DNA of 64,000 nt from Phytoseiulus persimilis (lineage: Eukaryota > Arthropoda > Arachnida > Mesostigmata > Phytoseiidae). The translations under genes were made by a program, and so were the position numbers. The notes beneath the pieces are model-generated. The model was not told the origin of the DNA. It searched no databases and saw only the letters and a list, made by a program, of their open reading frames with translations. Where the stretch lies: assembly GCA_037576195.1 (NCBI GenBank), contig CM075104.1:3726775-3790774 (forward strand), written 5' to 3'. The number at the start of each line of letters is the position of its first letter. Positions within the stretch are counted from its first letter, which is position 1. Below are positions 34,696 through 44,480 of the stretch, piece after piece.

Positions 34696-36417
34696 AGTGA
34701 AATGAGAATACGTCGGTGTGCTAATTCCATCGAATATCACATGGGTTGGAGGACATTCTCCTCCGGGGTGATCCCCGGGAGCTTGAAAGTCTCACAAAGA
34801 ATGAGTTCCACTTCCAGGGGTCAGACGATCAACTGCCCCAAAATCGCACATATGACTTCTTCTCCTTCTTCTGGAGTCTTCGAAAGATCAGAAGCGATCT
34901 GAAGCCTCAGCGAGGCACCTGCTATCGCGATCGCTAACCGAGTCACAACTTGGGCAATGAACCTGTATCTTCGCCTTGAGAGAAGATGTGGGGATTCCCT
35001 TTATTGAGGAATCCATCTATCTCATTGGTGACGTGCTGTGCTGTCTTTCGTACTGATGCCCTAGAGCACTCGCAGCTCCTCCCGGCTGATGCTCCCATCT
35101 ACGTAACAGGAGCCCTGTTTCAGAGCATTGAATCACCCCCGCGTAATCGGGGCACCTCTTGAGGATCGATTCGAATGGGTTCATGAATTACTTCCCAAAC
35201 TAGCACACGGACACCAGATACCAAGAGAGAGCGGGCACTGACGGGTGATGTCTGACACATACTACGATCCAGAGGTCGGATGAGGGCCTCTTTGCATTAT
35301 AATGATGGAGTTAATCCCTCGATAGATTTCGAGAAACAACAATTTGGCTCCATTGAACACTCACCGATATGAAATGTTCTTTGAGAGGCAGTGATGTCTT
35401 CCATATCCTTCGTTGGCATCACTTTGACTACTCGAAGCTCCGAAATCGGAGTCAAGATGCAGCAGAACCGAGGTCACGACATTGGTTCGAAGGACGTTCG
35501 CGGATGGCCCGCGTTCTCAGGCCAATTGTCTGTATCCCTCCTGGGTGAGAGCATTTTCCCGGGACCCTCGCACTTTTCAACGTGCTACCGGGTCTATTTC
35601 TGTAGAACCGGATTGTTCCCGAGAAAAACGTACGGCGACGTATCCGATTTCACAGAGAAAGATTCAGTAGTATCAGGACAATTGTGAACCACTTCGTCCT
35701 TCAGGGTGATAATCGTATTGCTCCGACGTAACTTCTGTTGCAGAGCTCCGAACAGGAGCAGGACTCGGTTGATCTTCCTCAACAGCTACAGTGGGAATGA
35801 CTGCTGGCTGCAAGTACTTCCGGAAGCTTTCTCTCAGTCCCTCCAAATCCTCTTTTCTGAATCCTCGATGTCTTCCGGGACTCGCCTCACTTTCTTCGGC
35901 AAAGCGAATCATGTTTCGGAACGGCAGTCTGGAGTCCCTGCGAGGGAATCAATTATGAAGCTTCTATCCCAGCCTGGGATTCGACGGCTAGGAGGCGGAC
36001 GGCGATGCAGAGGAGCCGACTTTCTCGGCGGATGAAAATAAGGTCGACGAGAATGAAAGAATCTCTCGCTTCGTTTGAAATTTAGGCTACACGAGCCGAG
36101 GCGTTTCCGGAGGATTCTCTTCGGAAGAATTCGTGTATCCGAACCGACGTTCCCCGTGCAGCGATGTGAGAAATGTGCCTCGGAAACCACGATGAGCTGA
36201 GAGCGCCCGGACACGCATGTCAAGCCTCTTCCGCGTAAGTTCCAGAGTCGACTCTGAGCGTGGAAATGCGAACTGCGGCGGATGATGCTTGCAGAAATCA
36301 GCGAGCCCACCGATGATCTCAATCATGATCAGGACCAGGTCGCAACTGTCCAATGTGGATTCTCGGCTATGATCATTCGAGCTTGTCGAGCGGCCTCGGT
36401 GGAGTTTGCGCAGGAAG
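34696..36417. other. No recognised gene
   Basis: Frames of 80-137 codons overlap on both strands (for example 35706-36035 plus and 35909-36322 minus) without recognisable motifs. The stretch runs up to the TA target of the mariner insertion. Confidence 0.4.
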
Positions 36418-36419
36418 TA

Positions 36420-37703
36420 TTAGGTAAGTCAAAAAGTTCGTAGCGTTTTTGATCCGACATTTTTGAAATTCCCGCGCTCCGCACAAGAGCCGCCTACTAC
36501 AGTGGTTGTTCGTTTACGTTCTTAGGCGGGCTCTAGAGTTCCTACCGGTGTATCGTTTCAGACTTTATCGTCGAGTTCGTAAAATCAGGAAGAATTTGCG
36601 ATGGAGGACCAAAAGCAGCATTTTCGACACATAATGTTGTTCTGCTACCGCGAAGGCTTGAATGCAGCGAAGACCACTCGAAGAATATCTGCAGTTTACG
36701 GGGAGAATGCTCTTCAAAGTTCTACGGTTAGAAAGTGGTTTACCCGTTTCAAGGCTGAAAACTTTAATCTTGAAGATGAGCCCAGATCAGGACGACCACA
36801 AGTTGTGGAACCCGATGAAATCATTAGCCTGGTAACTTCAAACCCCGGCCTGACCATCAAAGAAATTGAAGACTCGACGGGAGTTTCTCATGGAACCGTT
36901 TGGAATCGCCTCCATCAAGCTGGCTTCTCAAACAAGAGGAATATCTGGCTGCCTCATGACCTCACCGATCGCCAGCTCGAAAGACGTGTGGATACAAGCC
37001 ACACTCTTCTCCGGAAGAATGCCAATGAACCATTTCTGAAGAGACTGATAACCGGCGATGAAAAGTGGATACTCTACAGGAACGCTACGCAAAGAAAAAG
37101 CTGGGTCCCCAAAGGTTCACGGGCCGCAGCCGTCCCCAAACCCGAAATTCATCAAAAAAAAGTGATGCTGAGCTGTTGGTGGGACTGCAAGGGCGTTGTG
37201 TTTTTCGAGCTGCTCCCGCCGGGTCAGACCATCACCACCGAAGTCTACTGCAGGCAGCTTGAGGATTTGAAGACCGCAGTAGCAACAAAGCGCCCAGAAT
37301 TGGCGAACAGATGGGGCGTCGTTTTTCAACATGATAATGCGAGACCCCACGTAAGTTTGCGCTCTCGGCAGAAATTGGCGGAGTTTGACTGGGATGTGCT
37401 GCCACACCCAGCTTATAGTCCCGACCTTGCACCGTCAGACTATCACTTGTTCCGGTCTCTTCAAAACTCTCTTGATGGAGAAATATTCGAATCTTTGGAG
37501 GGTATAAAAAATCACCTCAATCAGTTTTTTGGAAAGAAGGAAACCAAGTTCTGGGAGAAGGGAATCTTCGATTTACCTGACCGATGGGCGAAGGTCATAG
37601 AACAAAACGGCCAATATATCATTCAATAAAAAGACTCTTGTGTACAGGAATTCGGCTCTTGAAAAATAGGTAAAAAACGCTACGAACTTTTTGACTTACC
37701 TAA
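36420..37703 (+). mobile_element. Complete mariner element, 1284 bp, with TA duplications
   Basis: Terminal inverted repeats starting TTAGGTAAGTCAAAAAGTTC extend about 31 bp and are identical at both ends. The flanking TA at 36418-36419 and 37704-37705 is the standard mariner target duplication. A single uninterrupted transposase gene occupies 36601-37629, leaving about 180 bp of 5' leader and about 75 bp after the stop. Perfect ends plus an open gene suggest a recent insertion that may still be active. Confidence 0.95.
36601..37629 (+). CDS. Mariner transposase, apparently intact (342 aa)
   Basis: This is a cut-and-paste DNA transposase of the Tc1/mariner superfamily. The N-terminal half has two helix-turn-helix parts (about residues 10-55 and 70-115) for binding the inverted repeats, then the linker WLPHDLT. 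The catalytic triad is visible: the first Asp in TGDEKW, the second in HDNARPH, and the third in YSPDLAPSDYH. Exactly 34 residues separate the last two, the DD34D spacing of true mariners. WVPKG also matches the family. The length of 342 residues is normal. The ATG at 36601 is the first in frame and gives the expected N-terminus. The sequence looks closest to the mellifera-type branch, but that is a judgement by eye. No stop or frameshift interrupts it. Confidence 0.95.
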   Translation: MEDQKQHFRHIMLFCYREGLNAAKTTRRISAVYGENALQSSTVRKWFTRFKAENFNLEDEPRSGRPQVVEPDEIISLVTSNPGLTIKEIEDSTGVSHGTVWNRLHQAGFSNKRNIWLPHDLTDRQLERRVDTSHTLLRKNANEPFLKRLITGDEKWILYRNATQRKSWVPKGSRAAAVPKPEIHQKKVMLSCWWDCKGVVFFELLPPGQTITTEVYCRQLEDLKTAVATKRPELANRWGVVFQHDNARPHVSLRSRQKLAEFDWDVLPHPAYSPDLAPSDYHLFRSLQNSLDGEIFESLEGIKNHLNQFFGKKETKFWEKGIFDLPDRWAKVIEQNGQYIIQ

Positions 37704-37705
37704 TA

Positions 37706-40700
37706 ATTTTGGATTTCGTAGAGTCCGACCCGGAAAACAGCCACTCAGTTCAGCTCGTATCTCCAGCCACGAGAACTCCGCGGTAAGAATGGGCTTTGGC
37801 CGAGGTTGACGAGAGACGATAACCCGCACGGGTGATCCTTTGGAGTCTTTTGGTTTTCATGGCTCCGGATTCGCGGTTGTTCGAGCTTGAAGGAGAGTCT
37901 CCCTGAAGTGTGACCTCTCACTGTCGGAGCCCGGAATATGGAACGTCATCTAGGACATTCGCCGCTCGTTCCTGGACTTTCCCGCCCTCCCTTTCTCTCA
38001 CTCTCATCATTTCTGGAGCTCTGCCGTCTCCTCATGAGCTGCATCACATCACCATCTTCCGCCCAGCAAACGACTCGACGACGTTGTGTGATCCGAAAGC
38101 GTCAGTTTTCATCGGAGCCTGCTCTACGAGCCATTTCTCGAGCCCGGCGCTCGAATGCTATAGGAATGTGGCGTTTATTCTGAGTCATCTTCAAATTTCG
38201 GAAATTTTTGCTGAGTCCGATGCCATGCTCAAAGTTTCCAGGAATGGGCCCCAGCTGGATCGTCCCTGGAGCGCGCCCCTACTTCGAGGAAACAAACACG
38301 GAGAGGGAGTCGTTGTAAGGAAGAAAAACTCCGATCGCCCCCGTCAGCTTCCTCGTGGGGTTCTTAGAGAGTAAGATCGCTGGTGAGGAGCCAGCACTCC
38401 GGGGAGCCTCTACCGCTTTCGGGGCGTCTAGATCTTGATCCACGGAATGACCCGACATCATCGTCAATGCAAATCTGCCGGAAGCCTCCGAGGGCACCGC
38501 CGGAGCGCAGCGGTCATTTTCGGGAATTGAAGAGCCCAGATGCGGAACGTCGAAACTCCAATTTTCCGAAAGTCGAGTTGTCAGTCAAAAACTCGTCGAA
38601 CCCATTTACGACAACGTTGTTTTGCGCCTTTCTTGTGTACGTTACACGTGGAGAGAAACCGGGAACGAAGCGTTTCAGAGAGAAGCGCGAAATATCGCTG
38701 TCAGAAATTGGCTCGCTGATTCCCTAACTGGGAGCTCGACTATTAGGAATTTAGACGTTTTGAATCTGGGCTCTTCAATTCCTCTCAAGCTCAGCGTAGT
38801 CAGCAAATCAGAAACAATCTGGCTTGGCGCGTAGTCAGTGGCGGAAGAAGATTGTCGCAAGTTTCGAGTCTCTGACAATTCTCGGAAGGTTGGATGCTGG
38901 GAGAATTACTTCTTCGAAGCCTCGAAGTATCTCTGGAGGAGTGTGGGAGTTCTCGCACAGTCGCTGGAAAACCTCAGTCAGATCCTCGAGTATCAGGAGA
39001 GCAATTTTGGTTCTCGGGGCCGTGTACGGTAGTCTGAGCAGACCCCATCCGCTGCTGGAATATGCACACACAAACTTTCAAGGTACGTTCAACCGGCGAA
39101 CGAGCTCGATCATTCATTTCACGTTATTTGCCCCGTCGTCGCTCGCTCCAAAACGCCACGGAGTGCGAGCAGCAAAGCCTTCCAGAGGCTCCAACATATT
39201 TCGCCGTCACCGTGCCAATGCCGGGAGTTTCGGCCGGTGGTTGCCAACTGAATCCTCTATTTTCGACTCTATTGCGGGGGAAGATGTTTTCATATCTCCC
39301 TTCGTCTCCCCGCACACGGGCCAAATCCGATATTATGCTCACTCGAAAGTTCCAGCGAGCCTGCAAAGCCGGTTCCGAATTCGTCAATAAGGCGATTTAT
39401 CTGAGGGAAACAGGAATGCATCCCTCGATGTGGGCGTGAGCGAGAGAATGGGATACCTGACTACTAATGGCCTTGAGAAGATCTCAACTAGATCCGAGAA
39501 CGAGCCCCGGAGATTGTCCCAGAATCTCGGTTTGCCAAACGTTTGTACGAAGATAATACGAGGCTATAATCGATGAGGAATCATGTGGGGAATGATCTCT
39601 TTTTCTGAGTTATCATCGATGAGTATCACGCTGTGATCCCGATGTTTTTCTTCTCGGTCATTTGATCAATCATGAATGAGCCCCGCTTGGCTTGCGACAT
39701 CAGAATCATTTTCGCTTTCTACGATGTACGTAACCTCGAGGGAACACGATGTTGAAAACACCGTGCGTTGGATTTTAGCGAACTCTACTTAGATCATCCT
39801 GAAGGACGGGGAAAGCTCCGAAAATGCCGGGACTTGGATAGAATTCAGGTGAACGGGAGACTAGTTTGACTAATAGCTCCCTGCGGCCAGACTTACAGAG
39901 TGGTAGTGGTCGCGCATGACTAAGATGCATCCCTATGCTCTTATCCGATTGAGCATGACTCCGAGGACCTATAGGATAACTATAGTAATCCCGCGTGGCC
40001 CTACGCGCTTCTGCAACTTCGCCGTACCCAGAAACTCCATGAACCATTCTCGGGTTGCTCCAGAGAATGATGTCCTGTGTGATAATGCGAAGATCGAAAC
40101 ACATGAGTTGTGAGGAGTACACAAGGCCGTTCAGGGGTTCCGTGGAGTTCCCTGAGGAAGGCCAGATATTCCGAGGTTCTAGAACCGCCGAAACGTTGAA
40201 AACCGCTGGGCTCGAGAAAGTGCGACCCTGTGCAATCCGAAACTTGACGAGGTTGTCCAGAAACCGTGCTTGAATTTGTTCACTCTCCGGTCCAACGTCC
40301 GTCCACTCCGATGATACCGGCTTCTTCCGGATGGAAATGTTTCTGGGGTCGTCTGACGCTGAGAGGCGGGAAGCGCTCTAGTCAACGTTAATTGGATATT
40401 GCAGCGGCGCAGATATGCGCACAGAATCATCATGCTCTTCTTTGTGAGCAGGCATGAGTCCGCGCGACAGGCAATGATCCGCTCCGGGGGAATGTTCGGT
40501 GGTCCTCGAGTTCGGAATGCTTGCTGGACACCTGCCCTTTGGCTCCCGTAGCTGTCGCGATACATGACAGAAGGAGATTGTGTTGCAACAGCATTCAGCC
40601 GCGACTCTCATCCAACATTTTTCGCCATGATTGAGATCAATGTTTCCTCGATCTGACGCAGAGTTTGTTCCACTCCGAGATTTCATCGGCTTTTACTGGC

Positions 40701-40996
40701 CGAAGGCGTTCTTTCGGAACTCACCTGGCTTACGGAGAGCGATGCAGCGTATTTCTATGAGTCGGACGGTTCTCAAAATGTATTGATATGGCTCTCAAGT
40801 TCACTCGGCGACCCGCACTCAGATACGACGTCATAAGGGGGCAGGGGGAGGGGTCCTTCCACGAAAAATCCTCGAGGAATTCTCTGGGCTCCGATAGGCA
40901 TGTCGTGTCAAAATACGTAGGCTACATAGGAAATAGAACGCTCTCAAGGATGACTCGGCTCCGCGGTCCAACAACTGCATTAAACCACACATCGTC
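37706..40996. other. No recognised gene
   Basis: Open frames up to 188 codons (38824-39390 plus, 37910-38374 plus, 40179-40565 minus) lack known domains and compete with open frames on the other strand. The antisense frame 38835-39071 reads plausibly as protein, but I cannot name a family. Confidence 0.35.
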
Positions 40997-41085
40997 ATTC
41001 CTGGTCTCGGTTTTCCTACACGTGTTGATCCGCGCTGCTCCGTACTCCTCTCTCACCTCGACACGCGGTATGTTTGGATCCGACT
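40997..41085 (+). repeat. Short direct repeat, copy 1
   Basis: About 90 bp starting ATTCCTGGTCTC and ending CCGACTC recur at 41502-41592 at roughly three-quarters identity, with shared TTTTCCTACA and GCGCTGCTCC/GCGCTCCATG blocks. The origin is unknown. Confidence 0.45.
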
Positions 41086-41501
41086 CTAAATTATGAAGAG
41101 TTGAGGGATTGAACTCATCCGGTTCACCATCTGCTGGTCCCGCGAGCTGTTCTCGAATCCGTATCGGTCTGGACTGGACGTCTCCGTTGCCGTTTCGGGT
41201 ATCTCGGTTGCGTCGTTTCGCAAATCATTACCCCAGTTTTCTCCCTTTATATGTATACCTCCCGGTGTCTCCGGAGGAAGCATAAACGCTCGATCCAACG
41301 GAAACTCGAGTCCATCATCTCCGACTGTGCTGAGAGTATTGGTCGCTTGCAGAAGCTCTGAGCGACATACTGTTCGACAGCTCATAACTCCGCTTCCGGG
41401 AAGGGCAAAGAAAAACTAAAAGATGGTCGAAAGGCGTGAAATTCAGTCAGCTTTCAGATCCGAATGAGCTCGTGTTGATCCAACGAACGGCCTCCCAACC
41501 T

Positions 41502-41592
41502 ATTCCTGGTCTCACTTTTCCTACATGCGTTAGTACGCGGCGCTCCATGCTCCGTTCCCACCCCCGAAGCGCGAAATATCTGAAGCCGACTC
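41502..41592 (+). repeat. Short direct repeat, copy 2
   Basis: Partner of 40997-41085, about 505 bp downstream and immediately before the large minisatellite element. It may mark sequence that travels with the element or an older duplication. Confidence 0.45.
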
Positions 41593-41719
41593 TGACGGTT
41601 GCTATCAGCTGTCCATTCAGACACAGCGACTGTCACAGCCCAACACCAAAAACGGCATCAGCGTTTCTCATTCTTGGGCAAAGTTTGATGAGAGTTTTCC
41701 CCTACAGCTGTATCCCTAC

Positions 41720-44480
41720 AATATATAATCGACTTCGTCTCTAAGTTTGTCAGTTTTTCCGCACTTTCTCTGGAAGATATTAGGGTGATTCCGGGACCAA
41801 TCTGAATATACTCTACCGAGTCTGGAGAGGTGATTCCGGGACCAGTCTGACCATTACTTTCCAACTCTGGAGGGGTGATTCCGGGACCAATCTGAATATT
41901 CTCTTCCAAGTCTGGAGAGGTGATTCCGGGACCAGTCTGACCATTACTTTCCAACTCTGGAGGGGTGATTCCGGGACCAATCTGACCATTACTTCCCAAC
42001 TCTGGAGGGGTGATTCCGGGACCAATCTGACCATACTTCTCGAAAGCTGGAGGGGTGATTCCGAGACCAATCTGACCATTACTTCCCAACTCTGGAGGGG
42101 TGATTCCGAGACCAATCTGATCATTACTTCCCAACTCTGGAGGGGTGATTCCGGGACCAATCTGACCATACTTCTCAAAAGCTGGAGGGGTGATTCCGGG
42201 ACCAATCTGACCAATACTTCCCAACTCTGGAGGGGTGATTCCGAGACCGATCTGACCCATACTTCTCAAAAGCTGGAGGGGTGATTCCGAGACCAATCTG
42301 ACCATTACTTCCCAACTCTGGAGGGGTGATTCCGAGACCAATCTGACCATTACTTCCCAACTCTGGAGGGGTGATTCCGGGACCAATCTGACCATACTTC
42401 TCAAAAGCTGGAGAGGTGATTCCGGGACCAATCTGACCATACTTCTCAAAAGCTGGAGGGGTGACTCCGAGACCAATCTGACCATTACTCCCCAACTCTG
42501 GAGGGGTGATTCCGAGACCAATCTGACCATTACTTCCCAGCTCTGGAGGGGTGATTCCGGGACCAATCTGACCATACTTCTCAAAAGCTGGAGGGGTGAC
42601 TCCGAGATCAATCTGACCATTACTTCCCAACTCTGGAGGGGTGATTCCGGGACCAATCTGACAATACTTCCCAACTCTGGAGGGGTGATTCCGGGACCAA
42701 TCTGACCATACTTCTCGAAAGCTGGAGGGGTGATTCCGAGACCAATCTGACCATTACTTCCCAACTCTGGAGGGGTGATTCCGAGACCAATCTGACCATT
42801 ACTTCCCAACTCTGGAGGGGTGATTCCGAGACCAATCTGATCATTACTTCCCAACTCTGGAGGGGTGATTCCGGGACCAATCTGACCATACTTCTCAAAA
42901 GCTGGAGGGGTGATTCCGGGACCAATCTGACCAATACTTCCCAACTCTGGAGGGGTGATTCCGAGACCGATCTGACCCATACTTCTCAAAAGCTGGAGGG
43001 GTGATTCCGAGACCAATCTGACCATTACTTCCCAACTCTGGAGGGGTGATTCCGAGACCAATCTGACCATTACTTCCCAACTCTGGAGGGGTGATTCCGG
43101 GACCAATCTGACCATACTTCTCAAAAGCTGGAGAGGTGATTCCGGGACCAATCTGACCATACTTCTCAAAAGCTGGAGGGGTGACTCCGAGACCAATCTG
43201 ACCATTACTCCCCAACTCTGGAGGGGTGATTCCGAGACCAATCTGACCATTACTTCCCAGCTCTGGAGGGGTGATTCCGGGACCAATCTGACCATACTTC
43301 TCAAAAGCTGGAGGGGTGACTCCGAGATCAATCTGACCATTACTTCCCAACTCTGGAGGGGTGATTCCGGGACCAATCTGACAATACTTCCCAACTCTGG
43401 AGGGGTGATTCCGGGACCAATCTGACCATACTTCTCGAAAGCTGGAGGGGTGATTCCGAGACCAATCTGACCATTACTTCCCAACTCTGGAGGGGTGATT
43501 CCGAGACCAATCTGACCATTACTTCCCAACTCTGGAGGGGTGATTCCGGGACCAATCTGACCATACTCCTCAAAAGCTGGAGGGGTGATTCCGGGACCAA
43601 TCTGACCAATACTTCCCAACTCTGGAGGGGTGATTCCGAGACCGATCTGACCCATACTTCTCAAAAGCTGGAGGGGTGATTCCGAGACCAATCTGACCAT
43701 TACTTCCCAACTCTGGAGGGGTGATTCCGAGACCAATCTGACCATTACTTCCCAACTCTGGAGGGGTGATTCCGGGACCAATCTGACCATACTTCTCAAA
43801 AGCTGGAGAGGTGATTCCAGGACCAATCTGACCATACTTCTCAAAAGCTGGAGGGGTGACTCCGAGACCAATCTGACCATTACTCCCCAACTCTGGAGGG
43901 GTGATTCCGAGACCAATCTGACCATTACTTCCCAGCTCTGGAGGGGTGATTCCGGGACCAATCTGACCATACTTCTCAAAAGCTGGAGGGGTGACTCCGA
44001 GATCAATCTGACCATTACTTCCCAACTCTGGAGGGGTGATTCCGGGACCAATCTGACAATACTTCCCAACTCTGGAGGGGTGATTCCGGGACCAATCTGA
44101 CCATACTTCTCGAAAGCTGGAGGGGTGATTCCGAGACCAATCTGACCATTACTTCCCAACTCTGGAGGGGTGATTCCGAGACCAATCTGACCATTACTTC
44201 CCAACTCTGGGGGGGTGATTCCGGGACCAATCTGACCATACTTCTCAAAAGCTGGAGGGGTGATTCCGGGACCAATCTGACCAATACTTCCCAACTCTGG
44301 AGGGGTGATCACGGGACCAATCTGACCATACTTTCAAAACCAGGATGCTCACCCAGTGAATAGAGAGAAAAGTGCTTCGATGCCAGGGAACGCCAGTCGA
44401 ACCCACGACCTCACAGTCAGGACACCTCTGGCCGCGGCTCAAACACAGAGCATTATGACCATCAAGCCATCCCGGCTGGT
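41720..44480 (-). mobile_element. Large minisatellite-bearing composite element (tRNA-like head, 45-bp array, AT-rich end)
   Basis: Read on the minus strand, a head at about 44480-44390 contains TGGCTTGATGG (44459-44469), similar to a Pol III A box, and GGGTTCGACTGGC (44392-44404), similar to a B box. It continues CATCGAAGCACTTTTCTCTC and CACTGGGTGAGCATCCTGG, then about 57 units of the 45-bp repeat, then GAAAAACTGACAAACTTAGA and GACGAAGTCGATTATATATTG (41720-41760). The same order occurs at 16735-17330, and the end alone at 13640-13735. This suggests a mobile unit whose body is a minisatellite. No target duplication was identified, so the outer limits are uncertain, and a Pol III origin is an inference. 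Confidence 0.6.
41775..44335 (-). repeat. 45-bp minisatellite array with 675/720-bp higher-order repeats (about 57 units)
   Basis: Units share the core ATTCCGGGACCAATCTGACC and end in either CCCAACTC or CTCAAAAGC. The rare variant CTCGAAAGC occurs at about 42041, 42716, 43436 and 44111, spacings of 675, 720 and 675 bp (15 or 16 units). Within each block the order of unit variants is the same, and blocks are almost identical (one copy has GATTCCAGGACC for GATTCCGGGACC) while neighbouring units differ by several bases. Each block has one 46-bp unit (CTGACCCATACTTC) and one 44-bp unit (CTGACAATACTTCC) that cancel. An 884-codon minus-strand frame runs through it (41658-44312) only because units average 45 bp and contain no stop; it is not called as a protein. 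Confidence 0.95.

Noticed and set aside
41813-44284. Many overlapping minus-strand frames of 89-151 codons in the minisatellite
   Set aside because: They are shadows of stop-free 45-bp tandem units in other frames, not separate genes.
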